Origin: DATAJX01 sp964601735
GTDB taxonomy: Bacteria > Pseudomonadota > Alphaproteobacteria > UBA2136 > UBA6156
Length of the DNA stretch: 64,000 nt
Reading direction: 5' to 3'
Assembly (NCBI GenBank): GCA_964601735.1
Contig: CAZROO010000004.1
Coordinates: 13,824 to 77,823 of the forward strand
Position numbers and translations under genes: made by a program. The notes under the pieces were generated by a model. That model saw only the letters and a program-made list of their open reading frames with translations, was not told the origin of the DNA and ran no database searches. Position 1 is the first letter of the stretch. Each line of letters opens with the position of its first letter. This document shows, piece after piece, positions 8,700-16,534 of the stretch.

Positions 8700-10577
8700 T
8701 TAGGCCTGGTCGAAGGCTTCCTGGGCCTCGAGCCAGGCGGTTTCGTGTTCTTCGAGGTCGCGCAGCAGGCGGCCATAGGCGGCCTGGGTTTCTTCTGCCT
8801 CGCTCTTGCGGGCATAGAAGCCCTCAGCGGCCATTTCGGCCTCGAGCTTTTTGCGTTGGGATTGCAGTTTGCTGACCGCCTTTTCGGTGCGTTCGACCTC
8901 GGCCCAGAGGGCCGGGTGCTGCTTGCGTTTTTCGGCCTGAATTTTTTTCAGCTCCTTGGGGGAGGGGCCGGACGGCGCATCGTCGCCCTTTTTGTTCGCC
9001 CGGCGCTCGGCGCGGCGTTGCTCGAGCACGTGCTGGCGGTAGTCGGCAAGGTCGCCGTCGAACGGGGCGCAGGCGCCGTCCTTGACCAGCCATAACCTGT
9101 CGACCACGCGCTCGACCATGCTGGGGTCGTGGGTGACGATGACCACCGCTCCCTGGAACTCGTTGAGCGCGAGCACCAGCGCTTCGCGGGCGTCCATATC
9201 GAGGTGGTTGGTGGGTTCGTCTAACAGCATGACGTGCGGGGCGTTGTGCGAAATCATCGCCAGTAGCAGGCGGGCCTTTTCGCCGCCGCTGAGATGGCCG
9301 ATACGGCTGTCGGCCAGCGTGGCCCCGAAGCCGAAGCGCCCGAGCTTGCCGCGCACCTCGCTTTCCTTTTTGCCGGCCATGAGGCGGGCCATAGCCTGGT
9401 AGGGCGTGTCGGCCTCGTCCATTTCCTCGGTTTGGTGCTGGCTGAAATAACCGATGCGCAGTTTGGAGGACTTGATCACCTCGCCCTTGAGCGGCGCGAG
9501 CTTGGCGGCGATGAGCTTGATGAGTGTGCTTTTGCCGTTGCCGTTGGCGCCGAGGAGGGCGATGCGATCGTCCATGTCAATGCGCTCGTGGACGTTGCGC
9601 AAAATCGGCTTGCCCGGGGCATAGCCGATATCGACCTGCTCGAGGCTGAGGAGGGGTGGCGGCAGTTCCTCCGGCTGGTTGAAGTGGAATTTAATGCTAC
9701 GCTCGGCCATGACGGCATCGACCACGCTCATTTTTTCCAGCGCCTTCATGCGGCTTTGGGCCTGGCGGGCCTTGCTGGCCTTGGCGCGGAAGCGGTCGAC
9801 GAAGGCCTGCATGTGCTCGCGCTGGGCCTTTTGCTTTTCGTGCAGTTTTTGTTGCGTGACCAGCCGCTCGGCGCGTTCCTTTTCGAAGCTGTCGTAATCG
9901 CCGGTGTAGGAAACGAGCTTTTTGTTCTCGACGTGGATGACGTGGTCGATGCACTTATTAAGGAGGTCGCGGTCGTGCGAGATGACCAGCAGGGTTTTGG
10001 GGTAGGCCGCGAGGTAGTTCTCCAGCCACATCACCGCCTCGATATCCAAGTGGTTGGTGGGCTCGTCGAGCAGCAGGAAATCGGGCTGGCGGAACAGGGC
10101 CGCCGCCAGCGCCACGCGCATGCGCCAGCCGCCGCTGAAGGACTTGATGGGCTGCTGGAGGTCGCTTTCCTTAAACCCCAGCCCGGCCAAAATCATGCTG
10201 GCGCGGGCGGGGGCGGCGTAGGCGTCGATATCCATCAGGCGCTCATATATCTCGCCCAATTTGTCTGCATCCTGTTCGGTTTCGGATGCCGCGAGTAGCT
10301 GGGTGCGTTCAGTATCGGCCTGCAGGACGATATCGAGCAGGGGCGTGTCATCGTGGGGGATGTCCTGCCGGACCCAGCCCATCGTGTAGCGGTCGGACAG
10401 GGCGATGGTGCCGCCGTCGGCCGCCAGTTCGCCCGCGATAAGCTTGAACAGCGTGCTTTTGCCCGCGCCGTTGGCCCCCACCAGGCCGACCTTCCAGCCC
10501 TGTTGGACGGTGGCGGAGGCTTCGTCGAAGATGAGGCGGCCGCCGATGCGGTAGGTGAGGCTGGTGACAGTAAGCAT
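8700..10577 (-). CDS. ABC-F family ATPase (Uup/YheS-like)
   Basis: The 625-aa soluble protein has two ABC ATPase cassettes and no membrane segments, as in translation-associated ABC-F factors. The first Walker A is GANGAGKSTLFKL and its signature is SFSGGWRMRVALAAAL. The second Walker A is GANGNGKSTLIKL and its signature is HLSGGEKARLLLAM. Each is followed by LLDEPTNHLD. The inter-cassette linker is charged, and a basic coiled-coil C-terminus (about 540-625) follows. I chose the ATG at 10577 (MLTVTSLTYRIGG) because the upstream in-frame extension is not family-like. ABC-F proteins act on the ribosome; the subfamily is uncertain. Confidence 0.92.
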   Translation of the reverse strand: MLTVTSLTYRIGGRLIFDEASATVQQGWKVGLVGANGAGKSTLFKLIAGELAADGGTIALSDRYTMGWVRQDIPHDDTPLLDIVLQADTERTQLLAASETEQDADKLGEIYERLMDIDAYAAPARASMILAGLGFKESDLQQPIKSFSGGWRMRVALAAALFRQPDFLLLDEPTNHLDIEAVMWLENYLAAYPKTLLVISHDRDLLNKCIDHVIHVENKKLVSYTGDYDSFEKERAERLVTQQKLHEKQKAQREHMQAFVDRFRAKASKARQAQSRMKALEKMSVVDAVMAERSIKFHFNQPEELPPPLLSLEQVDIGYAPGKPILRNVHERIDMDDRIALLGANGNGKSTLIKLIAAKLAPLKGEVIKSSKLRIGYFSQHQTEEMDEADTPYQAMARLMAGKKESEVRGKLGRFGFGATLADSRIGHLSGGEKARLLLAMISHNAPHVMLLDEPTNHLDMDAREALVLALNEFQGAVVIVTHDPSMVERVVDRLWLVKDGACAPFDGDLADYRQHVLEQRRAERRANKKGDDAPSGPSPKELKKIQAEKRKQHPALWAEVERTEKAVSKLQSQRKKLEAEMAAEGFYARKSEAEETQAAYGRLLRDLEEHETAWLEAQEAFDQA

Positions 10578-10674
10578 GGCGTGCTTATAGCTGACGTGTG
10601 GCGTGGGGCAAGCCTTAACTGCCACAGGGGGCGGCACCGCCATACGGTTGGACGTAGAAATAAAAACGCCGGGC

Positions 10675-11661
10675 ATGGTAAACCAACGTATGCAAAAGTG
10701 GGTTGGACTTGTTGCCGTATTGCTGGTGCTGGCCGGTTGCGCCAGCGAACCCGGGGAAACCGGGATGGAACGGGCGCCCGATAACGAGGCCTTCCGGGCG
10801 TTCTACCAGCAGGTGAAGGACGGCTTGAGCGCGCGCCAGGCGCGGATTTTCTCTGAGGCTTTCCACGGCAATATCGAGCCCTACGGCGTGGCACAGGTGG
10901 CCCGCAAAAACCAGCCCGAGCTGGTGAAAAGCTTTGAGGATTACGTAGGCCCGATGCTGAAGGCCGAGCGCGTGGCCGTGGCCCGGCAGAAGCTGGATGA
11001 GAACCGCGACGTGCTGGAACGCATTGCCACCCGCACCGGCGTGCCGCCGGAAGTAATGGTGGCGCTGTGGGGCATCGAGACCAGCTTTGGCCGCGTGCAG
11101 GGGACTCACCCTGTGATTCCGGCGCTGACCACGCTGGCGTGGCATTCCAACCGGCCGGACTTTTATAATAAGGAACTGCACGCGGCGCTGGATTTGATTG
11201 AGCGCAACGAGCTGAGCCCGGACATCAAGGGCAGTTGGGCCGGGGCGGTAGGGCAGCCGCAGTTTATGCCCAGCACCTATTTGAAGGCGGGGGTCGACGG
11301 TGACGGCGACGGCAAGATTGACCTGTTCAACGACCTGCCGGACGTGTTTGCCAGCACGGCGAACCTGCTGAAGCTGAACGGCTGGAAGCGCGGGCTGGCG
11401 TGGCGGCTTCCGTTACCCGAAAAGGCCAAGGTGCCTGCCGGGCTGACGCTGAACGAGCGAGGGCTGAGTGAGCCGTTTGATGCCAGCGGGTTGAGGCTGG
11501 CGGGCATCGCCGACGGCGAGAAGTACCGCTACTACAAGCCGCAAAGTGATGCGCCCGCGTTTTTGCTGGGGCCCAACTTCACCGCCGTGCTCAAGTGGAA
11601 TAACTCCAGCTACTTTGCTTATGCGGTGCTGACGTTGGCGGATATGCTCAGGGAGGATTAG
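10675..11661 (+). CDS. MltB-like lytic murein transglycosylase (GH103), lipoprotein
   Basis: The enzyme cleaves peptidoglycan glycan strands non-hydrolytically in the periplasm. The start region MVNQRMQKWVGLVAVLLVLAGC carries a lipobox (LAGC), so it is an outer- or inner-membrane lipoprotein. Catalytic Glu lies in VALWGIETSFGRVQG, and the conserved KGSWAGAVGQPQFMPSTY and VDGDGDGKIDLFNDLPDVFAS follow. Starts at 10675 or 10690 are both possible. The gene is divergent from the ABC-F gene and sits 3 bp upstream of rlpA, with which it probably shares a transcript. Confidence 0.9.
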   Translation: MVNQRMQKWVGLVAVLLVLAGCASEPGETGMERAPDNEAFRAFYQQVKDGLSARQARIFSEAFHGNIEPYGVAQVARKNQPELVKSFEDYVGPMLKAERVAVARQKLDENRDVLERIATRTGVPPEVMVALWGIETSFGRVQGTHPVIPALTTLAWHSNRPDFYNKELHAALDLIERNELSPDIKGSWAGAVGQPQFMPSTYLKAGVDGDGDGKIDLFNDLPDVFASTANLLKLNGWKRGLAWRLPLPEKAKVPAGLTLNERGLSEPFDASGLRLAGIADGEKYRYYKPQSDAPAFLLGPNFTAVLKWNNSSYFAYAVLTLADMLRED

Positions 11662-11752
11662 AGGATGAGAGGGTTAGAGGGCAAGAGGAAGAAGAGGGCG
11701 TGTTTTGGGATGAGTCCCCTTTTATCCTCTTATCCTCTTATCCTCTCGTCCT
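11653..11752. repeat. octamer repeat arrays in inverted pair
   Basis: Positions 11653-11688 hold degenerate tandem octamers of the type GGATGAGA, GGGTTAGA, GGGCAAGA. Positions 11721-11751 hold the complement type, TTATCCTC three times in tandem. The two arrays face each other and can form a stem. A matching array lies at 48265-48301 inside the comEC-like gene. The left array covers the mltB end and rlpA start, and the right array encodes the hydrophobic core of the RlpA signal peptide. Confidence 0.7.
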
Positions 11753-12645
11753 TTCTGTTGGCAGGTTGTACGGAAGTGCAGGTATTTTCGCATTTGATGA
11801 AGCGCAGCACCGCCAGCTGCGCGACCGAGGGTACCCCCAAGGTAGGTAATCCTTATATGGTGGACGGCGTGCGCTACGCGCCGATGGGCAGCAGCGCGGG
11901 GTATCATGAAAAGGGCATTGCCAGCTGGTATGGGGATGATTTCCACGGTTTGGCTACCGCCAACGGTGAATGCTACAATATGTATGCCTACACCGCCGCC
12001 CACAAGACGCTGCCGATGCCCACCGTGGTGCGCGTGACCAACCTGGAAAACAACAAGAGCGTGATTGTGAAGGTGAACGACCGCGGGCCGTTCGTGCGCG
12101 GGCGGTTGATTGACCTGAGCTACGCCGCCGCGCAAAGCCTGGACATTGTGCGCATGGGCAGTGCGCCGGTGCTGGTGGAGGCGATTGGTGGGCCATTTAA
12201 CGGACCTGCCGGCGAAAGCGCCCAGTTGGCCGCTACCAGGGGTGGGGAAGGGGAGACGCTGGCGTCTACGCCTTCGCCCGGTACGCTGGAACAGAATTTG
12301 CCGAGTGCTTTTGGCAAGTCGGAGTCTGATGTTCCGCCGCCGGTGGCGCCGCAAAGCCTGCCCAAGCCGCCTGCGGGGCCTGCCCCCGCGACCTTGCCGC
12401 TGGTCAACAGCCGGGTGTTTGTTCAGGTGGGGGCGTTTGGGGATAATTCCCGCGCCGAGGCCGCTCTGGCCGACCTGAAAGGCATTGAGTCCAGCGCCCA
12501 CACCGAGCAGACCACCACGTCGGCGGGCGCCAGCCTGACCCGCGTGCGCAGCGGCCCCTACGACAATGTGGAGGACGCCGAGGCCGCGTTGACCAAGCTG
12601 GCCGGGCATTTCCCCGACGCCAAGATTGTGGTGGAGAAAAAATAG
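11665..12645 (+). CDS. rlpA: RlpA family lytic transglycosylase with SPOR domain
   Basis: RlpA proteins are septal lipoproteins that cleave naked glycan strands. From the ATG at 11665 the n-region is basic (GKRKKR) and the hydrophobic core LLSSYPLILSSFLLAGC ends in a lipobox. The double-psi beta-barrel spans about 85-175 (GIASWYGDDFHGLATANGE, VKVNDRGPFVRGRLIDLSYAAA). A Pro-rich linker follows, then a C-terminal SPOR domain (about 247-326, VFVQVGAFGDNSRAEAAL). An alternative ATG at 11710 would give a signal peptide without a basic n-region. The signal region lies in the octamer repeat arrays. Confidence 0.92.
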   Translation: MRGLEGKRKKRACFGMSPLLSSYPLILSSFLLAGCTEVQVFSHLMKRSTASCATEGTPKVGNPYMVDGVRYAPMGSSAGYHEKGIASWYGDDFHGLATANGECYNMYAYTAAHKTLPMPTVVRVTNLENNKSVIVKVNDRGPFVRGRLIDLSYAAAQSLDIVRMGSAPVLVEAIGGPFNGPAGESAQLAATRGGEGETLASTPSPGTLEQNLPSAFGKSESDVPPPVAPQSLPKPPAGPAPATLPLVNSRVFVQVGAFGDNSRAEAALADLKGIESSAHTEQTTTSAGASLTRVRSGPYDNVEDAEAALTKLAGHFPDAKIVVEKK

Positions 12646-12713
12646 CCTTCTTTAGGCTGCCTTCGGTTGCTGGAGTCTTGTGAAGCGGCGCTGATAGTCG
12701 CATGCTGCGGGCC

Positions 12714-13841
12714 ATGAAAAAGACACTTTCACTCTCTCTTCTGGCTATCCTCCCCCTGACCGCCAACGCTGCCGCGCCGTTTGTGATGAACAACGCCAAA
12801 TCGGCGTATGTGTTCCACCCCGCCACCGGCACCGTGCTGGTGAACCAGAACGGCGACCAGCAGATGGGGCCCGCGAGCCTTACCAAGATGATGACGCTGT
12901 ATTTGACCTTCAAGGCGCTGAAGGAGGGCCGTTTGCACCTGAACGACCAGTTGCCGGTGAGTGAGAAAGCCTGGCGCATGGGCGGCAGCAAGATGTTCGT
13001 GAAGGTAGGCACCGCCGTGGATGTGGAGAGCCTGATTCGCGGCATGGCGATTGTGAGCGGGAACGACGCGTGTATCGTGATTGCGGAAAAGCTCGGCGGC
13101 ACCGAGGAAGGCTTTGTTGCGATGATGAACGACCAGGCGCCGAAGCTGGGCATGACCCACACCCACTTTACCAACGCCAACGGCTGGCCCGACCCGCAGG
13201 AACTGAGCACCGCGCATGATATGGCGATGCTGCTGACGGCGATTTTCCGGGATTTTCCCGAGTACAAGAAATACATGGCGGAGGAGGAGTTCACTTATAA
13301 CGGCATCCACCAGCAGAACCGCAACGGGTTGCTGCACGCCAATGCGGGCGTTGACGCCGGCAAGACCGGGCATACCGACGAAGCCGGTTACCACCTGGCC
13401 GCCACCGCCGTGCAGAACGGCGAGCGGTTGGTGAGCGTGGTGATGGGTACCGACAGCTTTGCCACGCGCGAGGGCGAGACGCTGAAGGCCTTCCAGACCT
13501 TTTTTGCCAGTGACAAGACGGTGAACCTGTTCAAGCCCGGCGACGTGGTGGTGAAGGACGTGCCGATGTGGGGTGGGCCGGTGGCCAAAACCGACCTGAC
13601 CGTGGCCCAGCCGCTGGCGGTGTTTGAGAGCCAGGCCGAGCACGACAAGACCAATGCGCAGGTGAGTTACAACAAGCCGATTATCGCGCCGCTGGCGGCC
13701 GATACGCCGGTGGGCACGTTGCAGGTAACCCTGCCCGGCGGCCAGGTGATGAGCACCACGCTGGTGGTGGGGCGTGACGTGCCGCAGGGCAACTTTGCGA
13801 CGCGCTTTGTGCAGACCGTGGCGAGCAAGTTTGGGCATTGA
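12714..13841 (+). CDS. D-alanyl-D-alanine carboxypeptidase (PBP5/6 type)
   Basis: This low-molecular-weight penicillin-binding protein removes the terminal D-Ala of peptidoglycan stems in the periplasm. A signal peptide (MKKTLSLSLLAILPLTANAAA) precedes the three serine-transferase motifs: SLTK (nucleophile Ser), SGN and KTG (KTGHTDEAG). The C-terminal part is a PBP5-like beta domain, but I do not see a strongly amphipathic anchor helix. At 375 aa it has the usual length. It is the third wall enzyme in a row after the MltB-like and RlpA genes. Confidence 0.93.
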   Translation: MKKTLSLSLLAILPLTANAAAPFVMNNAKSAYVFHPATGTVLVNQNGDQQMGPASLTKMMTLYLTFKALKEGRLHLNDQLPVSEKAWRMGGSKMFVKVGTAVDVESLIRGMAIVSGNDACIVIAEKLGGTEEGFVAMMNDQAPKLGMTHTHFTNANGWPDPQELSTAHDMAMLLTAIFRDFPEYKKYMAEEEFTYNGIHQQNRNGLLHANAGVDAGKTGHTDEAGYHLAATAVQNGERLVSVVMGTDSFATREGETLKAFQTFFASDKTVNLFKPGDVVVKDVPMWGGPVAKTDLTVAQPLAVFESQAEHDKTNAQVSYNKPIIAPLAADTPVGTLQVTLPGGQVMSTTLVVGRDVPQGNFATRFVQTVASKFGH

Positions 13842-13919
13842 CCGGGGCTCGCAGGAGCCTTGGCGGCTTGCCTAATAAACGAGCAGGGGTACATAAAACG
13901 ATTGCCTGCTTTGGTTAGA

Positions 13920-13936
13920 GTCGCCACAGTGGCGAC
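13920..13936. promoter_or_regulatory. perfect 17-bp dyad directly before a start codon
   Basis: GTCGCCAC-A-GTGGCGAC ends on the base before the ATG at 13937. No Shine-Dalgarno sequence fits between it and the start, so it could act as an operator or as a hairpin that controls initiation. No terminator T-run follows. Confidence 0.4.
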
Positions 13937-14185
13937 ATGATGACTCTCGAGGAACTCAAGGCGAAAATTGAAGAATATGATGCCAAGGAGGCGGATATCC
14001 TCCGTCGGCTTGAGGTTGCGACCACCGACCGGCAACGCTGGGAATTGGAGCGTATGTTACGGTTGACGCAGATTACCGGCATGGGCTTTGTTAACTGGGC
14101 CGAGCGGGAAGTTTCGCAAAAATGGACAAAGGATGATTGGGATGAGCGAACAGGAAACGCTGATCGCGAAACTCTTCACCCTTAA
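13937..14185 (+). CDS. small coiled-coil protein, hypothetical
   Basis: 82 aa, strongly helical and charged (LEELKAKIEEYDAKEADILRRLEVA), with no signal peptide. The start abuts the 17-bp dyad; ATG codons at 13937 and 13940 are both possible. The 3' end overlaps the next small gene by 44 bases in another frame. It lies between the carboxypeptidase and tmk. I do not recognise a family. Confidence 0.5.
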   Translation: MMTLEELKAKIEEYDAKEADILRRLEVATTDRQRWELERMLRLTQITGMGFVNWAEREVSQKWTKDDWDERTGNADRETLHP

Positions 14186-14372
14186 GAATGATCTTAGACA
14201 AAGGAAAGGCTCTATGTCTGACGCCTGTAAGGCTGCCCTTGCCCCTGGTACCGAATTCTCTCCGGCCGAATATCTTGCAATGGCTTATGACCTTGAAAAA
14301 CAAATTGCCGCCCAAGAGAAGTACATCCTGGCTATTGAGAAACAACTTGCAGAATTACGTGAGGTTGAATGA
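14142..14372 (+). CDS. small helical protein, hypothetical
   Basis: 76 aa starting MSEQETLIAKLFTLKNDL, with an AAAGGAT site 8 bases upstream of the ATG at 14142. The C-terminal half (DLEKQIAAQEKYILAIEKQLAELREVE) is a probable coiled coil. It overlaps tmk by an ATGA junction, which supports real translation. Both small genes may be a local duplication of short coiled-coil proteins. Function unknown. Confidence 0.5.
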   Translation: MSEQETLIAKLFTLKNDLRQRKGSMSDACKAALAPGTEFSPAEYLAMAYDLEKQIAAQEKYILAIEKQLAELREVE

Positions 14373-15013
14373 CGAACTCTCATTTTATTGTGATTGAGGG
14401 GCCGGACGGCGCGGGCAAAACCACCCAGATTGGTCTGCTGAAAAAAGCTTTTGCGGCGGCTGGTATCGGGGCCGCGTTCGAGCGTGAGCCGGGCGGGACG
14501 AAGCTGGGCGAAATCATCCGTCCGATTGTGAAGACGCACATGTACCCCGACCTGACCGTGGGGCAGGAGCTGGTGCTGTTCAATGCGTCGCGGATTTCGT
14601 TCATTCATGAAGTGATTAAGCCCGCATTGGCCCGTGGCGAGTGGTTCATTGCCGACCGCTACGCCCACAGCACGCTGGCCTACCAGGTGGCGGGCGGGCT
14701 CGACCCCGAGCTGGTGGCGGCAGTAGTGAATGCCGCCGTGGGCAACGTGTGGCCGAGCCTGGCGTTTATTTTCGACATTTCGCCCAACGAGGCGCTGAAG
14801 CGCAAGGAGGCCAAGCCGGAAGACGGCACGCGGATGGAGGACAAGGGTATCGAATTCCATCAGCGTGTGCGGGAGAATTACATGCTTTACGTGCAGAACA
14901 ATCCGCAGGGAACCGTGGTGGTGGATGCCACGCAGACAGTGGAGGAGGTTCATGCGCAGGTGATTGGCGAGCTTAACCGCCGCTTTGGTCTTAAGCTTAC
15001 CCTCCAAACCTGA
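14369..15013 (+). CDS. tmk: thymidylate kinase
   Basis: Tmk phosphorylates dTMP to dTDP. The 214-aa protein has P-loop GPDGAGKTTQ near the N-terminus, an ERE segment (AFEREPGGTKLGE) and DRYAHSTLAYQ, the conserved DR(Y/H) motif. Length is normal. It is followed 12 bp later by holB, the classical tmk-holB-tatD order. Confidence 0.96.
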   Translation: MTNSHFIVIEGPDGAGKTTQIGLLKKAFAAAGIGAAFEREPGGTKLGEIIRPIVKTHMYPDLTVGQELVLFNASRISFIHEVIKPALARGEWFIADRYAHSTLAYQVAGGLDPELVAAVVNAAVGNVWPSLAFIFDISPNEALKRKEAKPEDGTRMEDKGIEFHQRVRENYMLYVQNNPQGTVVVDATQTVEEVHAQVIGELNRRFGLKLTLQT

Positions 15014-15025
15014 TAAGGTGGCGTT

Positions 15026-15742
15026 ATGACGCTGCCTGCGCTTATCGGCCATGCCGAGGTGATTTCTCAATTACAAACCCTGCTGGCGGCGGGGCGGTTG
15101 CCGCATGCGCTGCTGTTGCATGGGCCCAAGGGGGTGGGCAAGCGGCTGCTGGCGGAGCATTTAGCCTGGCGGTTGATTGCAGGCGGGCAGGGGGTGCAGG
15201 TTGATGTGAACGCGCCTGCGTATTACCAACTGGTGGCGGGTAGTAATCCGGATTTGCATATTCTGGCGCCGGAGGAAAAGAAGAAATCGACCTCAATCCG
15301 CCAAGTGCGGGCGTTGCTGGAGAATTTACAGCGTACGGCGGATACCCAGCGCGTCGTTATTGTTGATAGCGTGGATGAATTGACTGATGAATCGCCGCAC
15401 GTGCTGCTGAAGACGCTGGAGGAGCCGCGGCCGGGGCTGACGTTTGTTTTGATTTCGCATGCGCTGGGCGGGGTGCTGCCGACGATTCGCAGCCGGGCGC
15501 GATTGGTGCGCGTGGGAACGTTGAGCAGTCAGGAGCAGATGCTGGTGCGCGCTGCCAACCCGGATTACGTGCCGCCTGCCGAGAATGAGTTGAATGCGCT
15601 GTTGAGGGAAACGGCGGAGACACCGGATTTTAAACATGCCGTGGCGTACCAGAAGATTGCCGCGCTTAAATTGAAGCAGGCCGAGATGAATTTGCCGATG
15701 AACACCACCGCCGATGCCGCGCGCCTGCTGCTTAAGCCATGA
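15026..15742 (+). CDS. holB: DNA polymerase III delta' subunit (short form)
   Basis: This is the clamp-loader subunit of the replicase. The P-loop is HGPKGVGKRLLAEHLA and the sensor-1 region is LLKTLEEPRPGLTFVLISHA...LPTIRSRARLV. The zinc-binding Cys cluster of many HolB proteins is not visible. At 238 aa it is about 90 residues shorter than the usual length, with the C-terminal collar domain reduced. It has an AAGGTGG site upstream and its stop overlaps tatD (ATGA). Confidence 0.9.
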   Translation: MTLPALIGHAEVISQLQTLLAAGRLPHALLLHGPKGVGKRLLAEHLAWRLIAGGQGVQVDVNAPAYYQLVAGSNPDLHILAPEEKKKSTSIRQVRALLENLQRTADTQRVVIVDSVDELTDESPHVLLKTLEEPRPGLTFVLISHALGGVLPTIRSRARLVRVGTLSSQEQMLVRAANPDYVPPAENELNALLRETAETPDFKHAVAYQKIAALKLKQAEMNLPMNTTADAARLLLKP

Positions 15743-16524
15743 TTGATTCCCACGCCCACCTGATGCACCGGCGTTACCGCGACGAAGCGCCCGTGGTGGG
15801 GCCGGAGGAGCTTTTGCGCCGGGCAGGGGAGGCCGGGGTGGGGGAGATTGTGGCCATCGCCTGCGAATTGGACGAGTGGCAGGAAACGCTTGCGCTGGCC
15901 TCTATACATAAAGGCCTGTGGGTGGCTGCGGCATTGCATCCTGCTAGTGTGGATGAGGCGGAGAAGGTGCCCACGGTTGAGGAATTGGTGGCGCTGGCTG
16001 GTAACCCCAAGCTGATTGCGTATGGTGAAACCGGGTTGGACGCGAAGCCTGGTGAACGGCCTTCGGAGGCGCAGATTGAAGCCTTCCGCACCCATTTGAA
16101 CGCTGCGCAGAAAACCGGTTTGCCGCTGTGTTTGCACACCCGTGGTGCCGAGGATTTAGCGCTGGAGGTTTTGCAGGAATTCAAGGGCGTGGACTTTGTT
16201 TACCACTGTTTTACCGGCACGGCGGAACAGGCAAAAAACGTGCTGGCGGCGGGCGGGTATCTTTCGCTTTCCGGCATCGTGACCTTCAGTAACGCGAAGG
16301 AATTGCAGGCGGTGGCGAAGGCCATTCCGGTGGAGCGGCTGCTGCTGGAAACCGATGCCCCTTACCTGGCGCCGGTGCCTTATCGCGGCAAGCGCAACGA
16401 GCCCGCGCTGGTGGCCGAGACGTATAAATTTTTGGCTGGGCATTTGAGGATGCCCTTACCGGAATTGACACGGCAGGTTGCAGACAACTTCCGCACGCTC
16501 TTCCCGCGTGCGAAAATGGACTGA
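15739..16524 (+). CDS. tatD: TatD family metal-dependent deoxyribonuclease
   Basis: The 261-aa TIM-barrel nuclease has all the family metal ligands: HAH in MIDSHAHLMH, Glu in AYGETGLD, His in LCLHTRGAED, His in VYHCFTG and Asp in LLLETDAPYLAP. TatD/YcfH enzymes act as 3'-5' exonucleases in DNA repair and degradation. It overlaps holB by 4 bases and precedes a degenerate paralogue that begins 10 bp after the stop. Confidence 0.94.
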   Translation: MIDSHAHLMHRRYRDEAPVVGPEELLRRAGEAGVGEIVAIACELDEWQETLALASIHKGLWVAAALHPASVDEAEKVPTVEELVALAGNPKLIAYGETGLDAKPGERPSEAQIEAFRTHLNAAQKTGLPLCLHTRGAEDLALEVLQEFKGVDFVYHCFTGTAEQAKNVLAAGGYLSLSGIVTFSNAKELQAVAKAIPVERLLLETDAPYLAPVPYRGKRNEPALVAETYKFLAGHLRMPLPELTRQVADNFRTLFPRAKMD

Positions 16525-16534
16525 AAATAGACTC

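Noticed and set aside
9294..10298. 334-aa open frame on the plus strand opposite the ABC-F gene
   Set aside because: It is the antisense shadow of a clear ABC-F ATPase; the composition is that of a GC-rich complement and no domain is visible.
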